Assembly: GCA_001931875.2 (NCBI GenBank)
Contig: MSJH02000589.1
Span: forward strand, 1-64,000
Source of the DNA: Byssochlamys sp. IMV 00236
Lineage: Eukaryota > Ascomycota > Eurotiomycetes > Eurotiales > Thermoascaceae
Reading direction: 5' to 3'
Length of the DNA stretch: 64,000 nucleotides
Shown: one piece after another, positions 37,630 through 51,500 of the stretch
How the letters are laid out: the number at the start of each line of letters is the position of its first letter
Position numbering within the stretch: position 1 is the stretch's first letter
The notes under the pieces: model-generated
What the model was told of the DNA's origin: nothing
Databases searched by the model: none
Seen by the model: only the letters and a program-made list of their open reading frames with translations
Program-made: the position numbers and the translations under genes

Positions 37630-39594
37630 TTATTGGTAAAATTTGAAAAGAAAATAACTCAATATGAAATATCCTTTTGGAAAGCTAATAAAGTCATATT
37701 CAGGAACAAGTGCGCAGCTTAAATCTGGTAGTATTGGCAAACCAATAACAACATCATTTTCAAGAGAAAGAGCAAGTGCTTCAAACGTAGGAGATGTGTG
37801 AATCAAGTTATGATTATTATCACCGTAGAGTATATCTAAAGGATTGTTGGTTGTACCGAAACGTTTACTAGTGGAATCAGAAGTAACAAGTATTACAGAA
37901 CCAGACACATTTGTGGTTATTTTTATATTATATTTATTAACAAAATTAATGCCTATAGCACTGAACGAGGAGCCACTGTCGACTAACGCCATAGTGTTGA
38001 TATGCTCTATAGTGATAGTAGCAATTAAAGAAAGGTTAGTATTGTTTAATACATCTTTCTGTGTTTTGTTAACAAATGTTTTATGAGACTTACAGTTGTA
38101 ATCAACCGGAAAGCCATTGTCGTCAATGTCCATCATGCTGTTGCTACCAGGGAGCTGGTTTACGTCAGCTGTGGAGGTAGTAACACGAGTGGGTGCTGGA
38201 ACAGACGAAGAAGCAGAGACCAAACAAGCAGAGCGGATTGCTCTGGCGGGGCGGAAGTTGGACTTGTCACGAGGGCATACTGCAGCATGTTCTCTGGACC
38301 AAGGAATGTTACCTGTGTAACGGAAACAAATGTTGGATGATACTGTGCCAGAGCCAGATGGAATAGCAACAGGTGCAGTAAAAGTGCCAGAAGGTTGAGC
38401 ATGATTGGCCAAAAAATACTTGTATATCTTGCATTTCTCCATTGGATGGTTTGCCAAACCGTGTACAGCGCACTGGGACTTATTCTTTGTAGTGCCAGAT
38501 GTGGAAGACTTAGATGCTCCAAGGTTCATACCACGTTGGGCATTCTTGGGGTTGTGTTTGGAAGCATCCGTACCTTGAGAAAGAATGCGTGTACCGATGG
38601 AAGGACGATTGCTAGCAGTGACAGAAGGCGAGGGAACAGACCGTGATGTGCTGGGATCATTTTGGCAGACGTTTGAAGGCATGATCATGCGAGCCTTAGC
38701 AGCAATCTTGTTGACAGTATCTTGCTAATCTCGACTCAGGTTGAGCAGAGAACGGGAAACTCCTTGGCCAAGGAAGACAGGTAAAGCTCGTTTGAAGATG
38801 GTTGCAGTACGTATGTCATCGTCCCATTTAGCAGCGCGACGGATCCGTTGAAACCTATCTGTGAAGACTTCCACAGATTCAGAGGCTACCATCTTGAGAG
38901 ACAGCAACTGGCCATGTTATCCAGCTCTTGGGCCACGTCTTGAGCTGCGTATGTCTTGATTATGATCTTGCGGACCTCGAGCCAGGTAAGGTTACGTCCT
39001 TTTAATGATTCGTTGATCCCTGTTCATCTTTATAGGGATGAGCCTTTCCCAGTTCTTGTCAAGCTTAAGGCCATTGGATTCAGCGATGAGAGCGAAAGAA
39101 TCCAAAGGATCTTCTACAGAATTGTGTATGTTTGCATCCTTTTTCCATTCGCTACCACGCCATTGCCATACAGGAAGATCCGAGGGAATGAGGTGACTCA
39201 GTCGGGAGGCAGGTTGTTGGTAGTCTGGTGAAGGAGAGGAAAATAATGCGTTTGCAATGGAGGATGGACTGCTACAAACAAATCACGCTTCATTCAGGAA
39301 CAAGATGCAGTTCTTGATGCGTGTGGCTTCGTCTTGAAGTGCTGTCAATTCATCACTAGGAGCATTCAAGGCGACACCTCTAGCTAACTTTTGAGTTAGA
39401 TTCTTCAAGGTTAACCGAAGGGCTTCGATAGCATCAGTTGATTCACCATCACCAAGTTCAGAAGTAGCCATGGAGCGAGCATCCGTTTCCATGATTTCAG
39501 TATTGTCAGAAAAATACATCGAGTTATTTTGTACTTGAAGAGGAAGTACGTTTTCGACAGGAGGAGTAGGGATAAAGTTTTTATTATTAGACAT
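37630..39594 (-). pseudogene. Degenerate LTR-retrotransposon gag-protease
   Basis: Remnant of a Ty3/Gypsy-like element, minus strand. The ATG at 39594 lies about 15 bp inside the LTR edge and opens a 103-residue frame ending at a TGA. Gag text continues in other frames: about 39200-39020 gives LPVWQWRGSEWKKDANIHN, and after a frame change RNLTWLEVRKIIIKTYAAQD at about 39000-38945; another change leads to SESVEVFTDRFQRIRRAAKW (38907-38728) and an in-frame TAG. The same frame then resumes to 37630 with a zinc-knuckle-like CFRYTGNIPWSREHAAVCP and the retropepsin motif ALVDSGSSFSAIG, plus ILYGDNNHN and VIGLPIL. No reverse transcriptase, RNase H or integrase follows. It is 3'-truncated and inactive. 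Confidence 0.82.
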
Positions 39595-39608
39595 AATGAG
39601 TTACTTGT

Positions 39609-39821
39609 TGGTATAATTTCAATAGTTCAAAGGGTGATAATATGAAAAGTGATAAGAGACAATAAGATACAGTAAGACTGAATTAATTCTTTTTATTGAT
39701 AAAGAAAGTGGTTCTTATTTATACTTTAAGCTTACTGTGGAATTATAGTTGATGTGGGTCTAACAGTTGTTCTGGGGTAGAGTGGTTTAATTAAGGGTTT
39801 TTTAGTTTTACTACTGTGACA
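39609..39821 (-). repeat. Probable 5' LTR of the gag-protease remnant
   Basis: Read on the minus strand it starts TGTCACAG at 39821 and ends ...TATACCA at about 39609, giving TG...CA ends and about 213 bp. Inside, in the right order, are a TATA box (AGTATAAATAAG, about 39715-39728) and a polyadenylation signal (AATAAAAAG, about 39688-39697), followed by the gag ATG just downstream. No second copy was found in the window, so the limits are inferred from structure. Confidence 0.6.
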
Positions 39822-40909
39822 TCTGAATCAAGAAATAATGTTATGCACTTATTTTGTTAAAATAAGGATAGGTTTCTTAGCTTCGATAAGCGTGAATCAT
39901 GCTCGGATACGACACAACGATTGATTATTTTTATTTATGAAAAAATTGGAGGGTCATTTATACTAGCTGAGGTCCCTGAGCGTGGAATAAGAGATAGTTA
40001 TGACCAAGATAGCATTTATATTGAACATGGATGAGATGATTCGTCCACTGAACTAAAGCGTCATCAATAGTTATTATATAGATTGATAGCGTATCAGATA
40101 CAGGTACAATTGTTTATAATTCATTTCTAAAGGTTTAAGTATGTCAAAACACGAGAGTATCAAAATATCCGTACAGTTGCCGAAATGGAGACGAAAGATG
40201 TGGTACGACCCATCCCCTGGCTTCGCAGATTCTTCAAGCAGCGAAAGTAGCCCATTCATAAGTCAAGAAAAAATAGAACAATGCGCTTAGAAAGCTATAA
40301 AGAGATGTAGAATATAGAAATGCATTTTATTGTTATTAAAACCACGAATAAAAAAAGCACGGCTCAGAGAACATTGACCACATCTGATGTTGAAATGGAG
40401 GCAACTAAGGTTGAATAAGGAACGACATTCAACTTACAGCCCACTTTGATTTTTTTTTTTTTTTTTGCGACATGATTTTGGTAAAAGATGTATTAATCTT
40501 GAGAGGGAGATATACGCTAAAAAATTTCAAGCTTTGATTGGTTGAATCTCTGACAAACACCCGCTAGCACTTTTTGGGCGTAACAAATGTTGGTATACAC
40601 GGCAAAAGTTAGCCTAAATCTTTATTGGTCCAAACGTTATTTTCTCTGATTCAAGGAGAAGGGCGGTTACGTAAGCGCTATTAAAAAGAAGATAGTGACG
40701 AAATAGACCAACCACTGCAATGAAAAAGTAGAAAATGGCCCTCCATTTGAACAAGGAGGGCATATTTTATTTTCGCTGAGATCAGTGACCAATCAATAAG
40801 CTTGACTTACCAAAAGTGGAAACAAAGGTGTGCATATAGTACTTTCAAGACCCATTTTTTTATGTGTCGACATTTTTTTCTATTATTTATTATGCTCATT
40901 TTGTAAATC
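39822..40909. other. Intergenic region upstream of ccr4
   Basis: No supported gene. CCAAT/ATTGG boxes are at about 40550, 40624 and 40791; a T-run is at 40450-40467. Frames on the minus strand at 40074-40259 lack support. The right 300 bp are likely to be the ccr4 promoter. Confidence 0.5.
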
Positions 40910-43174
40910 ATGTCTTTTGATAAAGAAAAGGAAAATGGACCACTAAATAGTAACAGCTATTTCAACCACTCGCTTCACCAAATGTTTAATTCGGGTAATG
41001 TTGCTGCAGCATTTACCACATCTCCAAGAACTTCGCCTTCTGTAGCCAATTATTCAATGTCAATGTACGGCATGCCTACTACAGCCAATGCTAACGCCAA
41101 CACCAACACATTTGGTGCTCGCTTTCCATTACAACCTCAAGCTCAGCCTCTTCTTGGGGGCGCACCAACAGAAGCAGCTACACCTCACTTGGCTCGTCAG
41201 TTGCAATATGCGCAAATCTCTCGACAGTCGTCATCTCCTCACCATCATGCTCGTGCAGCTGCTGCCATGGCTCGTAATACACCTATTTCTACTGCTGTCA
41301 CTATTACGGATCCAAACGACCCCAACAAGTTTGCGAACGGACATGGTGCGTTTAAAACCAAAAAGACAACTACCAGGGCAAACGAAGAAAATCAAACATG
41401 GACTTCTTTAGATATGGGTGGCATGGGACTCAAGAATATTTCATCGGCCATCTGTAACTACAAGTTTTTAACAGCACTTTATATTAACCATAACAACTTG
41501 ACGTACCTCATGCCTTCCTTGGCTCAGCTGACTCAATTGAGAGTCTTGGATATCTCTGGTAATAAATTAAGTATGCTCCCACCTGAACTAGGCATGCTTA
41601 TCAACCTGCGCGAACTGTTGGCCTTTGACAATAACTTGGTAACTCTACCTACTGAGTTTGGTAATCTTTATCAACTCGAGACATTGGGGCTTGAAGGCAA
41701 TCCTATCCAAGCAGACATAAAGAATATCTTGATCAAGGATGGTACACAAGCTGTTATTATGTCTCTTCGAGAAAATGCGCCAGGTAAGTGAATGTGATTT
41801 AAAGGGAGAAAACAAAGCCAACATCAATTTTTTTTAGTTGGCATGCCTCCTCCTCAAAGGGAATGGGTTCCTGTCGAAGGAGACACTGGTGAAGATGACT
41901 CAGGTTCACATAAGCTTGAAAAAGACAGAGTATCAAGAAAAGTAGTAACCAACGTAAAATAGATAAGTTTTCTGTATTGTGTTACAATATCTTGTGCCGG
42001 AAATATGCAACTAGTCAAGCTTATGGTTACACTCCGTCATGGGCATTAAGCTGGGACTATCGTAAGGAACTGATCTTGACCGAACTCTCTCATTATAATG
42101 CCGATATACTTTGCCTTCAGGTAATAATTATAACTAAACAGTCGAAGGAAATACTAATAGAGCCACATAGGAAGTTGAAATGGGAAATTATGAGGATGAA
42201 CTAATAGAGCATTTTGCAAAGGCAGGATATGAAGCCATTTTCTTTCCCAAGACAAGAGCAAAAACGATGACAGAAAAGGAAAGACGCGTAGTCGATGGCT
42301 GTGCGACGCTTTATAAGACATCAAGGTATAATATTCATAACGTATATTTATGCACGTTTGATTAACAAGGAACAAAATAGATTTAAACTTATTGAACACC
42401 AAATGATTGAATACAATCAAAAGGCTCTTCAACGTTCCGACTTTAAATCGGCAGATATTTATAACCGAGTGATGAACAAGGACAACATTGCAGTACTTTC
42501 ATTGCTGGAAGATGTTGTGACTCAGCAACGAGTTTTAGTGGCGAATACACATCTTCACTGGGATCCTTTATTTGCTGATGTTAAACTTGTGCAAATTGGT
42601 GTAATGATGGAAGAGATACAGAAGCTTGCGAACAGACACTTGAATGAAGGATCAGTCACTTATGGTCATTGTTCTAAATTGCCAACAGTCATCTGTGGAG
42701 ATTTGAATTCTGCTCCAGATTCTGGTGTCTATGAGTTCTTATCTAAAGGATCGGTTGCGCACGACCACGAAGATTTTGGTGATCATTCATATGGAGTATA
42801 TACCACGGAAGGATTATCTCATCCATATACACTCAAGAGCTCATATGGAACAACTCAAGAATTGTCATTTACAAATTTTACACCAGAGTTTAAAGGAATT
42901 TTAGATTACATTTTTTATACTACAAACACATTGGAAGTGACCTCTGTGTTAGGAAATATAGATAATGAATATCTCTCAAAAGTTATTGGCTTCCCTAATG
43001 CACACTTTCCATCAGAGTAAGTATCTCCTTAAAGTTTAAAATGGATTACTAATACATTAGGATAGTCATATCCCTATTATGGCAGAAATCAAGTATAAAC
43101 CTAATAACAAAAAAGACCAAACGAGACCAGCTGATTTTAGTTCTACAAATACAATAAAGAATAATAGACAATAA
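40910..43174 (+). CDS. CCR4: Ccr4 deadenylase (CCR4-NOT catalytic subunit, LRR + EEP)
   Basis: Poly(A)-shortening exonuclease of the CCR4-NOT complex, 665 aa. Exons 40910-41783, 41838-41903, 41963-42120, 42171-42325, 42381-43016, 43066-43174; phases agree. The N-terminus is Ser/Ala/Gln/His-rich low complexity. Leucine-rich repeats (about 175-275: LTALYINHNNLTYLMPSLAQ, LRVLDISGNKLSMLPPEL, LETLGLEGNPIQ) bind Caf1 in the family. The endonuclease/exonuclease/phosphatase domain follows with FSVLCYNILC (Asn), LCLQEVEMGNYEDEL (Glu), VANTHLHWDP (His), CGDLNSAPDSGVYEF (Asp/Asn) and DHIPIMAEIK (Asp/His), so the catalytic set is complete. The second intron starts GTTCAC; an alternative 38-nt intron there would also stay in frame but is shorter than any other. 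Confidence 0.94.
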
Positions 43175-43572
43175 AAAATCTGTAAAAAAAAAAGATAAAA
43201 AAATAGCCTCATAATTGATAAGAATGGTGTTAATTACCACAAATATTACTAATGAAACCAAAATTATAAAAAAAAAAGATAAAGGTGAGTATATGAACCC
43301 CGGTTACCCACGACAACTGTCAAATAACTACTACAGTTGCCATAGCATTAAAACAAAAGATACTCTTTTATGCAATCCATTTTTTTTTATGCAATGTTTC
43401 TGTCCAGAAAAGTGCATCGACGATTCGTTCAAAGTAACTGTCAAAGACAGTGGCTTGGCGATCGTGCTGGTCAATCGGAGATGAGCACGAAAGGGACAGA
43501 AAATGGATTTATAAATGGCCATTCTTCCCTCTTTTATCTCACCTATTCTTTTTTGAGCTATTCTACACACTT
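43175..43572. other. Intergenic between ccr4 and the isomerase gene
   Basis: A-rich tracts at about 43185-43205 and 43270-43280. Overlapping frames on both strands at 43331-43585 are unsupported. It must hold the ccr4 terminator and the promoter of the next gene. Confidence 0.5.
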
Positions 43573-44682
43573 ATGTTTACAATAACGGATGATATAATTG
43601 ATCATGCAACCAAGATCTTAATTGAAGAGTCCAAGGCAATAACAAAAACTGCTGAAAGATTAAAGTCCAATGCAGATACAAAAGAAGGATACTATCAAGC
43701 AATTTACCTAATGTTTAAAGCGCTGGACGCTGGAGGAAAGATTGTAGTGACCGGTGTAGGCAAATCAGGCAAGATCGGTGAGAAAATCGTAGCAACCATG
43801 TTGTCAACTGGCACAAGTGCAACGTTCCTTCACCCTGTCGAAGCACTTCACGGGGATCTTGGTGTTGTTCAGCCAAACGATGTTGTCTTGGCCCTATCCT
43901 TTTCTGGAAACACAGAGGAATTGCTGATATTGTTACCAAGTTTAAAACATCGAAGTATACCCGTCATTGGCCTTGGTGGCAACCCTAACAGTAAGCTTGC
44001 AAAAGAGTGCGCAGCATGGATTGACGGTTACGTTCAATCTGAAGCAGGTGGTTCTCTCCCAGCACCAACATGTTCAACAACAGTGGCATTGGCATTAGGT
44101 GATGCCATTGCCCTAACACTGGCTAAGCTTTGCGGATTTACTACCGATGGTTTTGCGCTAAATCATCCAGGAGGGTCACTTGGTCGTCGACTGTTACTCA
44201 AAGTATCCGATGTTTGTATTGACCCTGTTAAAGTGGCCTGTGTAACCCCTGAAAGCTCGCTAAACATTGTTATCATGGAAATGACAAAGTATCCTCAAAG
44301 TTCGGGTGTCATTGTCCTCGCAGAAGACGAAGAAGAAGAAGAAAGATTATCAGAAGAGATGAGTGACAGCTTTTACCCTTCGCCTCCATTATCTGCCGCT
44401 TCCTCTGTTATTGAAGATAGTCGACCTAGCAAGATCGCTGGCATTGTCACACATGATGATATCCACAGAATCTTGAAGTCTAAAGAATCCAGAAATGATA
44501 TATTTGATATTTGTGCAGCAGATATCATGACACCGAACCCTTTTGTTTTTAATGAAGATGCTCTTGCCTCTGAAGCCTACACATATATGCTCAAACATAA
44601 TATACCACTTTTACCTATTGTCAGTAAATCTAATGGCTGGACTGGCATCGTCACATTGAAGGATCTACAAGAGCTATTCTAG
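43573..44682 (+). CDS. KpsF/GutQ-type sugar-phosphate isomerase (SIS + CBS)
   Basis: Intronless gene for a 369-aa protein of the arabinose-5-phosphate isomerase family, which in bacteria converts ribulose-5-phosphate to arabinose-5-phosphate for Kdo. SIS domain at about 45-180: TGVGKSGKIGEKIVATMLST (Lys64 region), HPVEALHGDLGVV, SFSGNTEELL, PTCSTTVALALGDA. The catalytic-site His is retained in NHPGGSLGRRLL (H198). A CBS pair follows with an acidic insert of about 35 residues (EDEEEEERLSEE) between or within the CBS units, ending in TGIVTLKDLQELF. The start is the ATG at 43573; the open frame extends upstream without an ATG. Fungi do not make Kdo, so the physiological substrate is unclear. Bacterial ancestry is inferred from family distribution. 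Confidence 0.88.
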   Translation: MFTITDDIIDHATKILIEESKAITKTAERLKSNADTKEGYYQAIYLMFKALDAGGKIVVTGVGKSGKIGEKIVATMLSTGTSATFLHPVEALHGDLGVVQPNDVVLALSFSGNTEELLILLPSLKHRSIPVIGLGGNPNSKLAKECAAWIDGYVQSEAGGSLPAPTCSTTVALALGDAIALTLAKLCGFTTDGFALNHPGGSLGRRLLLKVSDVCIDPVKVACVTPESSLNIVIMEMTKYPQSSGVIVLAEDEEEEERLSEEMSDSFYPSPPLSAASSVIEDSRPSKIAGIVTHDDIHRILKSKESRNDIFDICAADIMTPNPFVFNEDALASEAYTYMLKHNIPLLPIVSKSNGWTGIVTLKDLQELF

Positions 44683-45558
44683 AAAAACATTGTTATTTAT
44701 TTTATTTGTACATTAATAATTTATAATTACTTACATTATTATTAAAATGATAATAGCCTACGTTTGTTGTAGATTAATATAATAAGGACCTTATGTCGTT
44801 TTGATAACGGATGATACAGGAATGCATGGATTATATGTAGTAAGGTTTGAAAGCAGAGCTATGATAGAATTCTATAGTTCAAGATTTATTAAGGAGTATG
44901 CTTCTTATTGTAATCCCATTGCTCGGTTATTTTTTATAAAGAGAAGCTTCTGTTTTACGCGGTACCATGTAATGGATCAGGGGGGTAAATAAGACAGTTC
45001 CCCATTGGCTAATACAAAGAAATCTGTAACCAAAGAAAAAGAGATATTATCATGTGACATAACGTATTCTATGCTCAACTAAAACATTAATATTAAGTGT
45101 CTGTTTTCAAACTTCTTTTATTGAGAAACTTAACTGTAACCAAGAGGGCCAATAGTGGCCAAACATGACCGAAATGTAAAATGAAACTGACAAATTCCCT
45201 CCAGTGCTGAGCAACAGACGAGATAATCTGGATTGAGTTAAAAAAGGTCAAGAACATACGAAATAAAGAGGGGAATAAAGCTTGACGGGCGTGGGCAATA
45301 AGTATACATTCATGACTCTATAGTAGGAGCATGTTCTCATCTTTTGATCTACAAAAAAGATCAAGGTAATACAAGGGTTTCAATAACACTCATGTCATTT
45401 TCATTGTATGCGTGTGTGCCTGTGTGAGCTTGTGTACGTGCACAGTCAAAAAAGTATAAATAAATGATTTACATAGAAGCAACCTCCCTTTTTTCTTCTT
45501 TTCCTCACTTGTTCGTATTTTTATTCTCTCTTGTTATATATAATATACGCTTGCCAGT
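44683..45558. other. Intergenic upstream of the P5-type ATPase gene
   Basis: No supported gene; the frame at 44801-44992 has no ATG at its start and no motif. The palindrome GGCCA-ATAG-TGGCC lies at 45148-45161. A C/T-rich run (45485-45525) and a TATA-like stretch (45535-45548) lie just before the ATPase start. Confidence 0.5.
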
Positions 45559-48500
45559 ATGAAAGGATATGCTTATATCTTTTTACATTTATTACTGCTT
45601 ACACAATATGTATTAGCTTCACCAAAGTTTAATTCTGGTTAGAAACATCATTAGAATGAACAATCTATACGAATACTCACATCTATTTCTTTTAGTCAAC
45701 GATGTCGACATTTATGGGAATAAGTGTCCTTTGCCGTCTTACAACGCATATCCATGTCCGGTACTCTGCGTGCGTGATATCTCACTTTGTCCGCCTAGTA
45801 GTAGACCACCCGCTTGTCCAACAGGCACGACGTACTGCGTCGACGGCAGCTGTCGTGAAAGTTGTCCGGATTCGCTTGTCTCCGCATGCGCCTGCCCTGG
45901 AGCTCCTGCATTGGTCGGTAAAGTGTATTCTTGTGGCTCTCACCTGCTTCAAGTTAATATTGAAAACTTTGTTGTGGAGAATAAAGCTAATCAAAGTGCT
46001 GTGGCATGTGCAAAGGCAGCCAATATATCAGACGTACCAACATGGACAAATAACCCAAGGACAGCCATGTGGCATGAATGTCCTACACCAGACTATGGGC
46101 AATTGACATTCACTGAAAATGTATTTATCGCTTTATATGTATTTTATGGTGCCTGTTTCTTTACCGTCATAGCATGGACTGTTTATAAAAAGACTGTGGA
46201 AAACGTAAGTAGATGATTTAAGGGGTGATCACGCTTGACTTTTTGCTAACCTTAATCAAGAATAGTTGTCAAAAGCTTCTTATATAAAGACTAAACAGAC
46301 TAAAACCGATCGCTATATACTGGACGAAAAGGATAAGGGCGATATCAGCCTAGACTACAGTGATGAATCGACTATCGAAGAGGAGGAGGGCACTACTATT
46401 CTTGCCTATAGAACTTCTTGGTTGGGTACCTTTATGCTTGCCTTGTTTTGCCTTGAGACAGTCGGTCATATAGGATATATGATAATGGTAACACAAGATT
46501 ATTATACAAGCTATTCGGCCTTTCGCGGCAATTCAGTTGTAGCCACGAGTACCTTCATGGGCATGTGGTATGTCTTATTCGGCTGGTTCGCTAGTCTGAC
46601 AGTCTTTAGACATCGCCTGCTCAACTTTTTCAGAATCCGATGCAGTTACAAAGAAGGACAATATGTTCAAGTCGAAAGAAAGGAATCAGGTAATAAGTAC
46701 TTTAATAACCAAACTCATAATATACTAAATAGAGCTGTATACATATAGCAATGATATTCTTACAAGATCAATCCAATGCTGTCATGAGCTCGATAAGATC
46801 ATTAGAACACTTTGCAAAACGCTTAGTTGGACTTGATGTCATTGTCTCAAACGCACCCATTCGATATACATCAAGTGGAACAAAGTACTTTATTTACCAA
46901 TGTACTAGATATGTCTACAATCCAAGCATTGATATGTTCACACCTCATCAATTTCATCTGGGCGATACGCATGCTGAACTTGCTTTACTAACACAGGGCT
47001 TAACTAGCCAGGAGGCTATGCTTAGAGAAGAGCTGATCGGTCCCAACTTTATTCAGGTGTATGTTCCCAACTTTTTTATGGCCATGTTTCGAGAGTTTTC
47101 GTCATTCTTTTATATCTACCAATTCACTGTACTTTGGTTATTTTACTATTTGGATTATTGTAAGTGATACTTTACTGTAGTTATTTTTAAATACTTAATG
47201 TATTTCTTATAGGGCAGGTTGGTATTGCGGACACAGCTGTCATCTTGTTATCAGCTCTCGTCAAAGTTATTGTTCGTCTCAGATCCGAAAAACGCATCAA
47301 GTCAATGGCTGAATTCACAGATCAGGTACACATATTGAGAGACGGTGAGTGGCAACTGAAATCAACGGCAGACCTTTTGCCAGGCGACGTGTTTGAAGTT
47401 GCCGAAGGAAAAACAACACCGTGTGATGCAGTCGTCTTGTCCGGAAACATTGTAGCTGATGAAAGCTCGCTTACAGGCGAACCTTTACCGATCCGCAAGT
47501 TCCCCTTGCGTTCAGATGACACGACAGCCTATGATCGTTTGGGCACTAGCAAGATATCAACCATATTTGCAGGAACAATCATCAGTCAAGCACAGGCAAC
47601 AGATGGGAGAGTGAAAGCATTGGCATTAAGCACAGGAACTGCGACAGATAAAGGACAGCTGATCAAAAAAATCCTTTTCCCCACTCGAGTCTCTTTTATC
47701 TTTGATGAGCAAATCAAGATTGTCATCTTGATTCTACTCTGTTGTGGTCTAATATGCTTAGGTCTGGCTGTTTGGCTGGTTAGCTCAGGAACAAGTAAGT
47801 TGTTAGCTCTTCATTTCTTTGTCCTAATTATTATTTAGCCGCATGGTTTTATTCAATGTTTGCTATTGCACAGTTAGTGTCTCCTCTTCTTCCAGCTGCG
47901 TTGGTCGTTGGTCAATCTGTAGCCGCTGGTAGATTAAGGGAAAAGAACATATTTTGTGTTGATTTACCTCGCATATTGATGGCAGGAAAAGGTAAAGTTG
48001 AAAACGCTTCAAAAATGACAGCATTCTAAACATCCTGTCTTTAGTTCAACTCTTTTGCTTTGATAAAACAGGCACGTTAACAAAGGAAGGCTTGGAATTT
48101 TATGGTGCTCAACCAACGGCAGAAGTTGATGGCGATATAACCTTTGATCAGCGCCAGGATGATGTGGATAATGTACCTCGTCTCATGCAACTTGGGCTTG
48201 CAACTTGCCATGCGGTTACTACATTGAACAACAGACTCATAGGAAATCCTGTCGACATAGAAATGTTTCAAGCTTCCAAGTGGACTTTGGGTCAAGAATC
48301 TAAATTTGTAGACACCCTTATTTCTCCTAAAGGTGAGCAAATACATGTCCTGAAGCGTTATGAATTTGTTCATGCACGTATGTCCATGTCGGTTGCCATT
48401 TTGGATCCATCCACAAACAAAGTACATATTTTTATTAAGGGTGCTTATGAAAAGGTCAAAGACGTAGCCAATCCTCATTCCATACCATCTGACTACGATC

Positions 48501-51500
48501 TTGTAACCGCAAATCAGGCAAGAGAAGGATGTTACGTATTAGCACTGGCCCATCGTGAAGTCGATTATGATAAAGCAGATATAAGCAATTGGACCCGTGA
48601 CGATATGGAAAAGGACATCAATTTCATGGGGCTGATTGTTTTCAAGAACCAGCTAAAAGAAGATACAACCAAGAATATTGCTGAACTTAAGCGAGGCGAT
48701 ACTCGTACAATCATGATTACAGGAGACACTGCGCTTACTGGTATCTATATTGCTCGTCAGTGTGGTATGGCGTTACATGGCTCTCGCTTTCTCTTGGGTG
48801 ACTATGATTCACAATTGAAACGTGTTGTCTGGACGGACGTGGATGAACCCGAGACATTCCCCGATGTTAATGTGGATGCACCAACAGAAAGGGCAGTTGA
48901 ATTAGCTGTGACAGGAAAGGCATTCCAATGGCTCGTGGAGCATAATTTGATTCGAAAGCATTTGTTAAATATTCGAGTGTTTGCTCGAATGACACCCTCA
49001 GGAAAGGTACAGTGTGTACAGTTGCACATGGAACGTGGTATAACTGCCATGACTGGTGACGGAGGTAATGATTGTGGCGCCCTTCGTGCTGCCCATGTAG
49101 GCATTGCTATGTCAGATGCTGAGGCATCTATTGTGTCTCCGTTTAGTACTAGTAATCGTAGTGTTGCGTCATGTGTTGAACTGCTTCGAGAAGGTAGAGC
49201 CGCCCTCGCCACATCATTAACAGGCTATAAATATCTCATATGTAAGGGAGCATAGTTTTATATCATTTTAACTAATTGATGCTTTGCGTAGTATATGGAC
49301 AAGTCATGATGATGCTCAAGATATTCACATTCTACTTTTCTGTTTCCATGTCAGCCAATATTTGGATCGCTGTTGATATATTCATTACTGTTTTCCTGAC
49401 ATGGGCCGTATCACAATCAAAGGCAGCCGATCAATTAGCATCTCAGCGTCCAACAGCTCAAATATTAGGCCCTCAAACACTTGCATCTGGCATTGGACTA
49501 GTTGCTATTAACTGGATTTATCTAAGTTGTGCTTATGTTTTACTATTCAAGCAAGGTAATGACTACAAGGGTTAATTTATAGTGTGTACTCATTCTAACA
49601 TACAGAGTTCTTCCGTTGCAATGAATTTGATTCAAGAGCTGTTGACATGTCCAAATGGATGCTTCTGTCAGATAATTATGAAGGAGAGATATTGGCACTT
49701 GTGTGCCTTTTCCAGTTTATCAATAACGCAGCAGTGTTTAACTTTGGATACAAATTTAGACAAAGCTTTTACAAGAACTACACCCTTGTCGCCCTTTGGC
49801 TTTTATACCTCATCATAGCTTCTTATTGGCTTTTGGCAGACCCTAACCCATTTGGCTGCTTATTCCGTTTCAATTGTGGTACACCACAGGTGCTACAACA
49901 AATCGGATACACACCCCCTTCCATATCCATTACACCGTATAACACACCTTTAGGGCATAACGTGATGCCTCGTGAATTCAGATGGAAGCTCTGGGGACTC
50001 ATCATGGGAAACTTGCTCACTGCGTTAGTATATGAAAAGTTTGTAGTTTTAGGCCCTGTACACGACTTTCTTGCGAAAACATTCCCCATAAAACGATTGA
50101 AGAAGACATTATAAAGTATATGTATGATTGTACGTTATTGATACATATAATATTTAATAAATAGAAATAAAATGAATGGATATATAATAAAGAATGGTAG
50201 TCTCATAGACAGCTTAATCATATCCTGAAAATGCGTTATGAGCAGCTGAGAAATGTACAGTGCCGGTATCTAAATCAATAGCATAACAGAGGAAAGTGGC
50301 ATCAATGCTTTAAAGAGAGAGAAAGAGAGTTAGTCTAGTGATATGTGTCTGTAAAAGAACTTACATGCTCATCATAACATAAGAGTAAAATTGGGATATA
50401 TAGTAAGGCGTAAGTGTACCAATAAGTCCAACGACAAATCCATGTGGTGAATGGAGTTGATGTGTTGCATAAATATATGCAGATAGGCCTGTCGTTAGTG
50501 CAATCACTGCTGTACCAATGTGTAAAATAATTTGTGTCAAAAAGTCTATGTATAAACATGATTAGATTATATAAAAGAAAGTATAGCTGACAAACCTCCA
50601 AAAATGCCGCTTAACAAGTTTCTTCTAAAGATCTTTGTAGCTGATTTTGCTGCTGAAAAGAAGTTTTCACCCGTGATTCCAGCTAGACCCACTGTATAAT
50701 GATTCACTGTGCTAACAATAGGGTCTATAAGTCGTAGGATAAACTCAACCACGCTGACCAAGGGCCTTGTTTTTTTAGAATACTAGTCATGGTATTAGTA
50801 TATAATTGAATCGCAAACTAAATTATTCACATGCCTTCTTTAATTGCCTTGTCACAAACTGTAAAAAGTGAACAAGGGACATGAGAAATCCTGCCAGAGC
50901 AATGGTACCAAATGATGTGGTCATTCCCTTTATAATGGAAACTTTCCACACACTCATTGATGTGCTAGATATTTCATTTCTGTGAAAGTACCATTGGGCG
51001 GTCATACCAGATAATGCAAACCTAGATATGAAGGTTAATATATTTATACTCTATTCTTTTTTCTTATTTACTTTTCAAGGTAAATCAGTATCATTGATGT
51101 CCACATGTAAAAGAATATGTAAAATGCTGCTAAATAATAGGCATAATTGTTGACTATCCATATGGCTTCTTTATGTTGAATAATATATTAACAAAGTATT
51201 TGAGAATGTCATACAACTTACTTGATAAGGTAGAAGGATTGCTCAATCGGCCAATGAGCCATAATCGATTGAAAAAAGTGATCCATATGCTTGTGAATAG
51301 AATAAAGACAGTAAGCAGTAAGATTGGCACAATTAAGATAGCGGGATTTGAGCGAATCATGTCGCACGCAAGCTATCAAATAAATACGTAAGCCCCTCTT
51401 GACTCATACTGTATCTCTTTGTTTACTTCTATAACAGAGATTGTCTTGTTAATTCTATGTCTACGATCATATACGACTTTAATGTAAATCAAGCTTAATA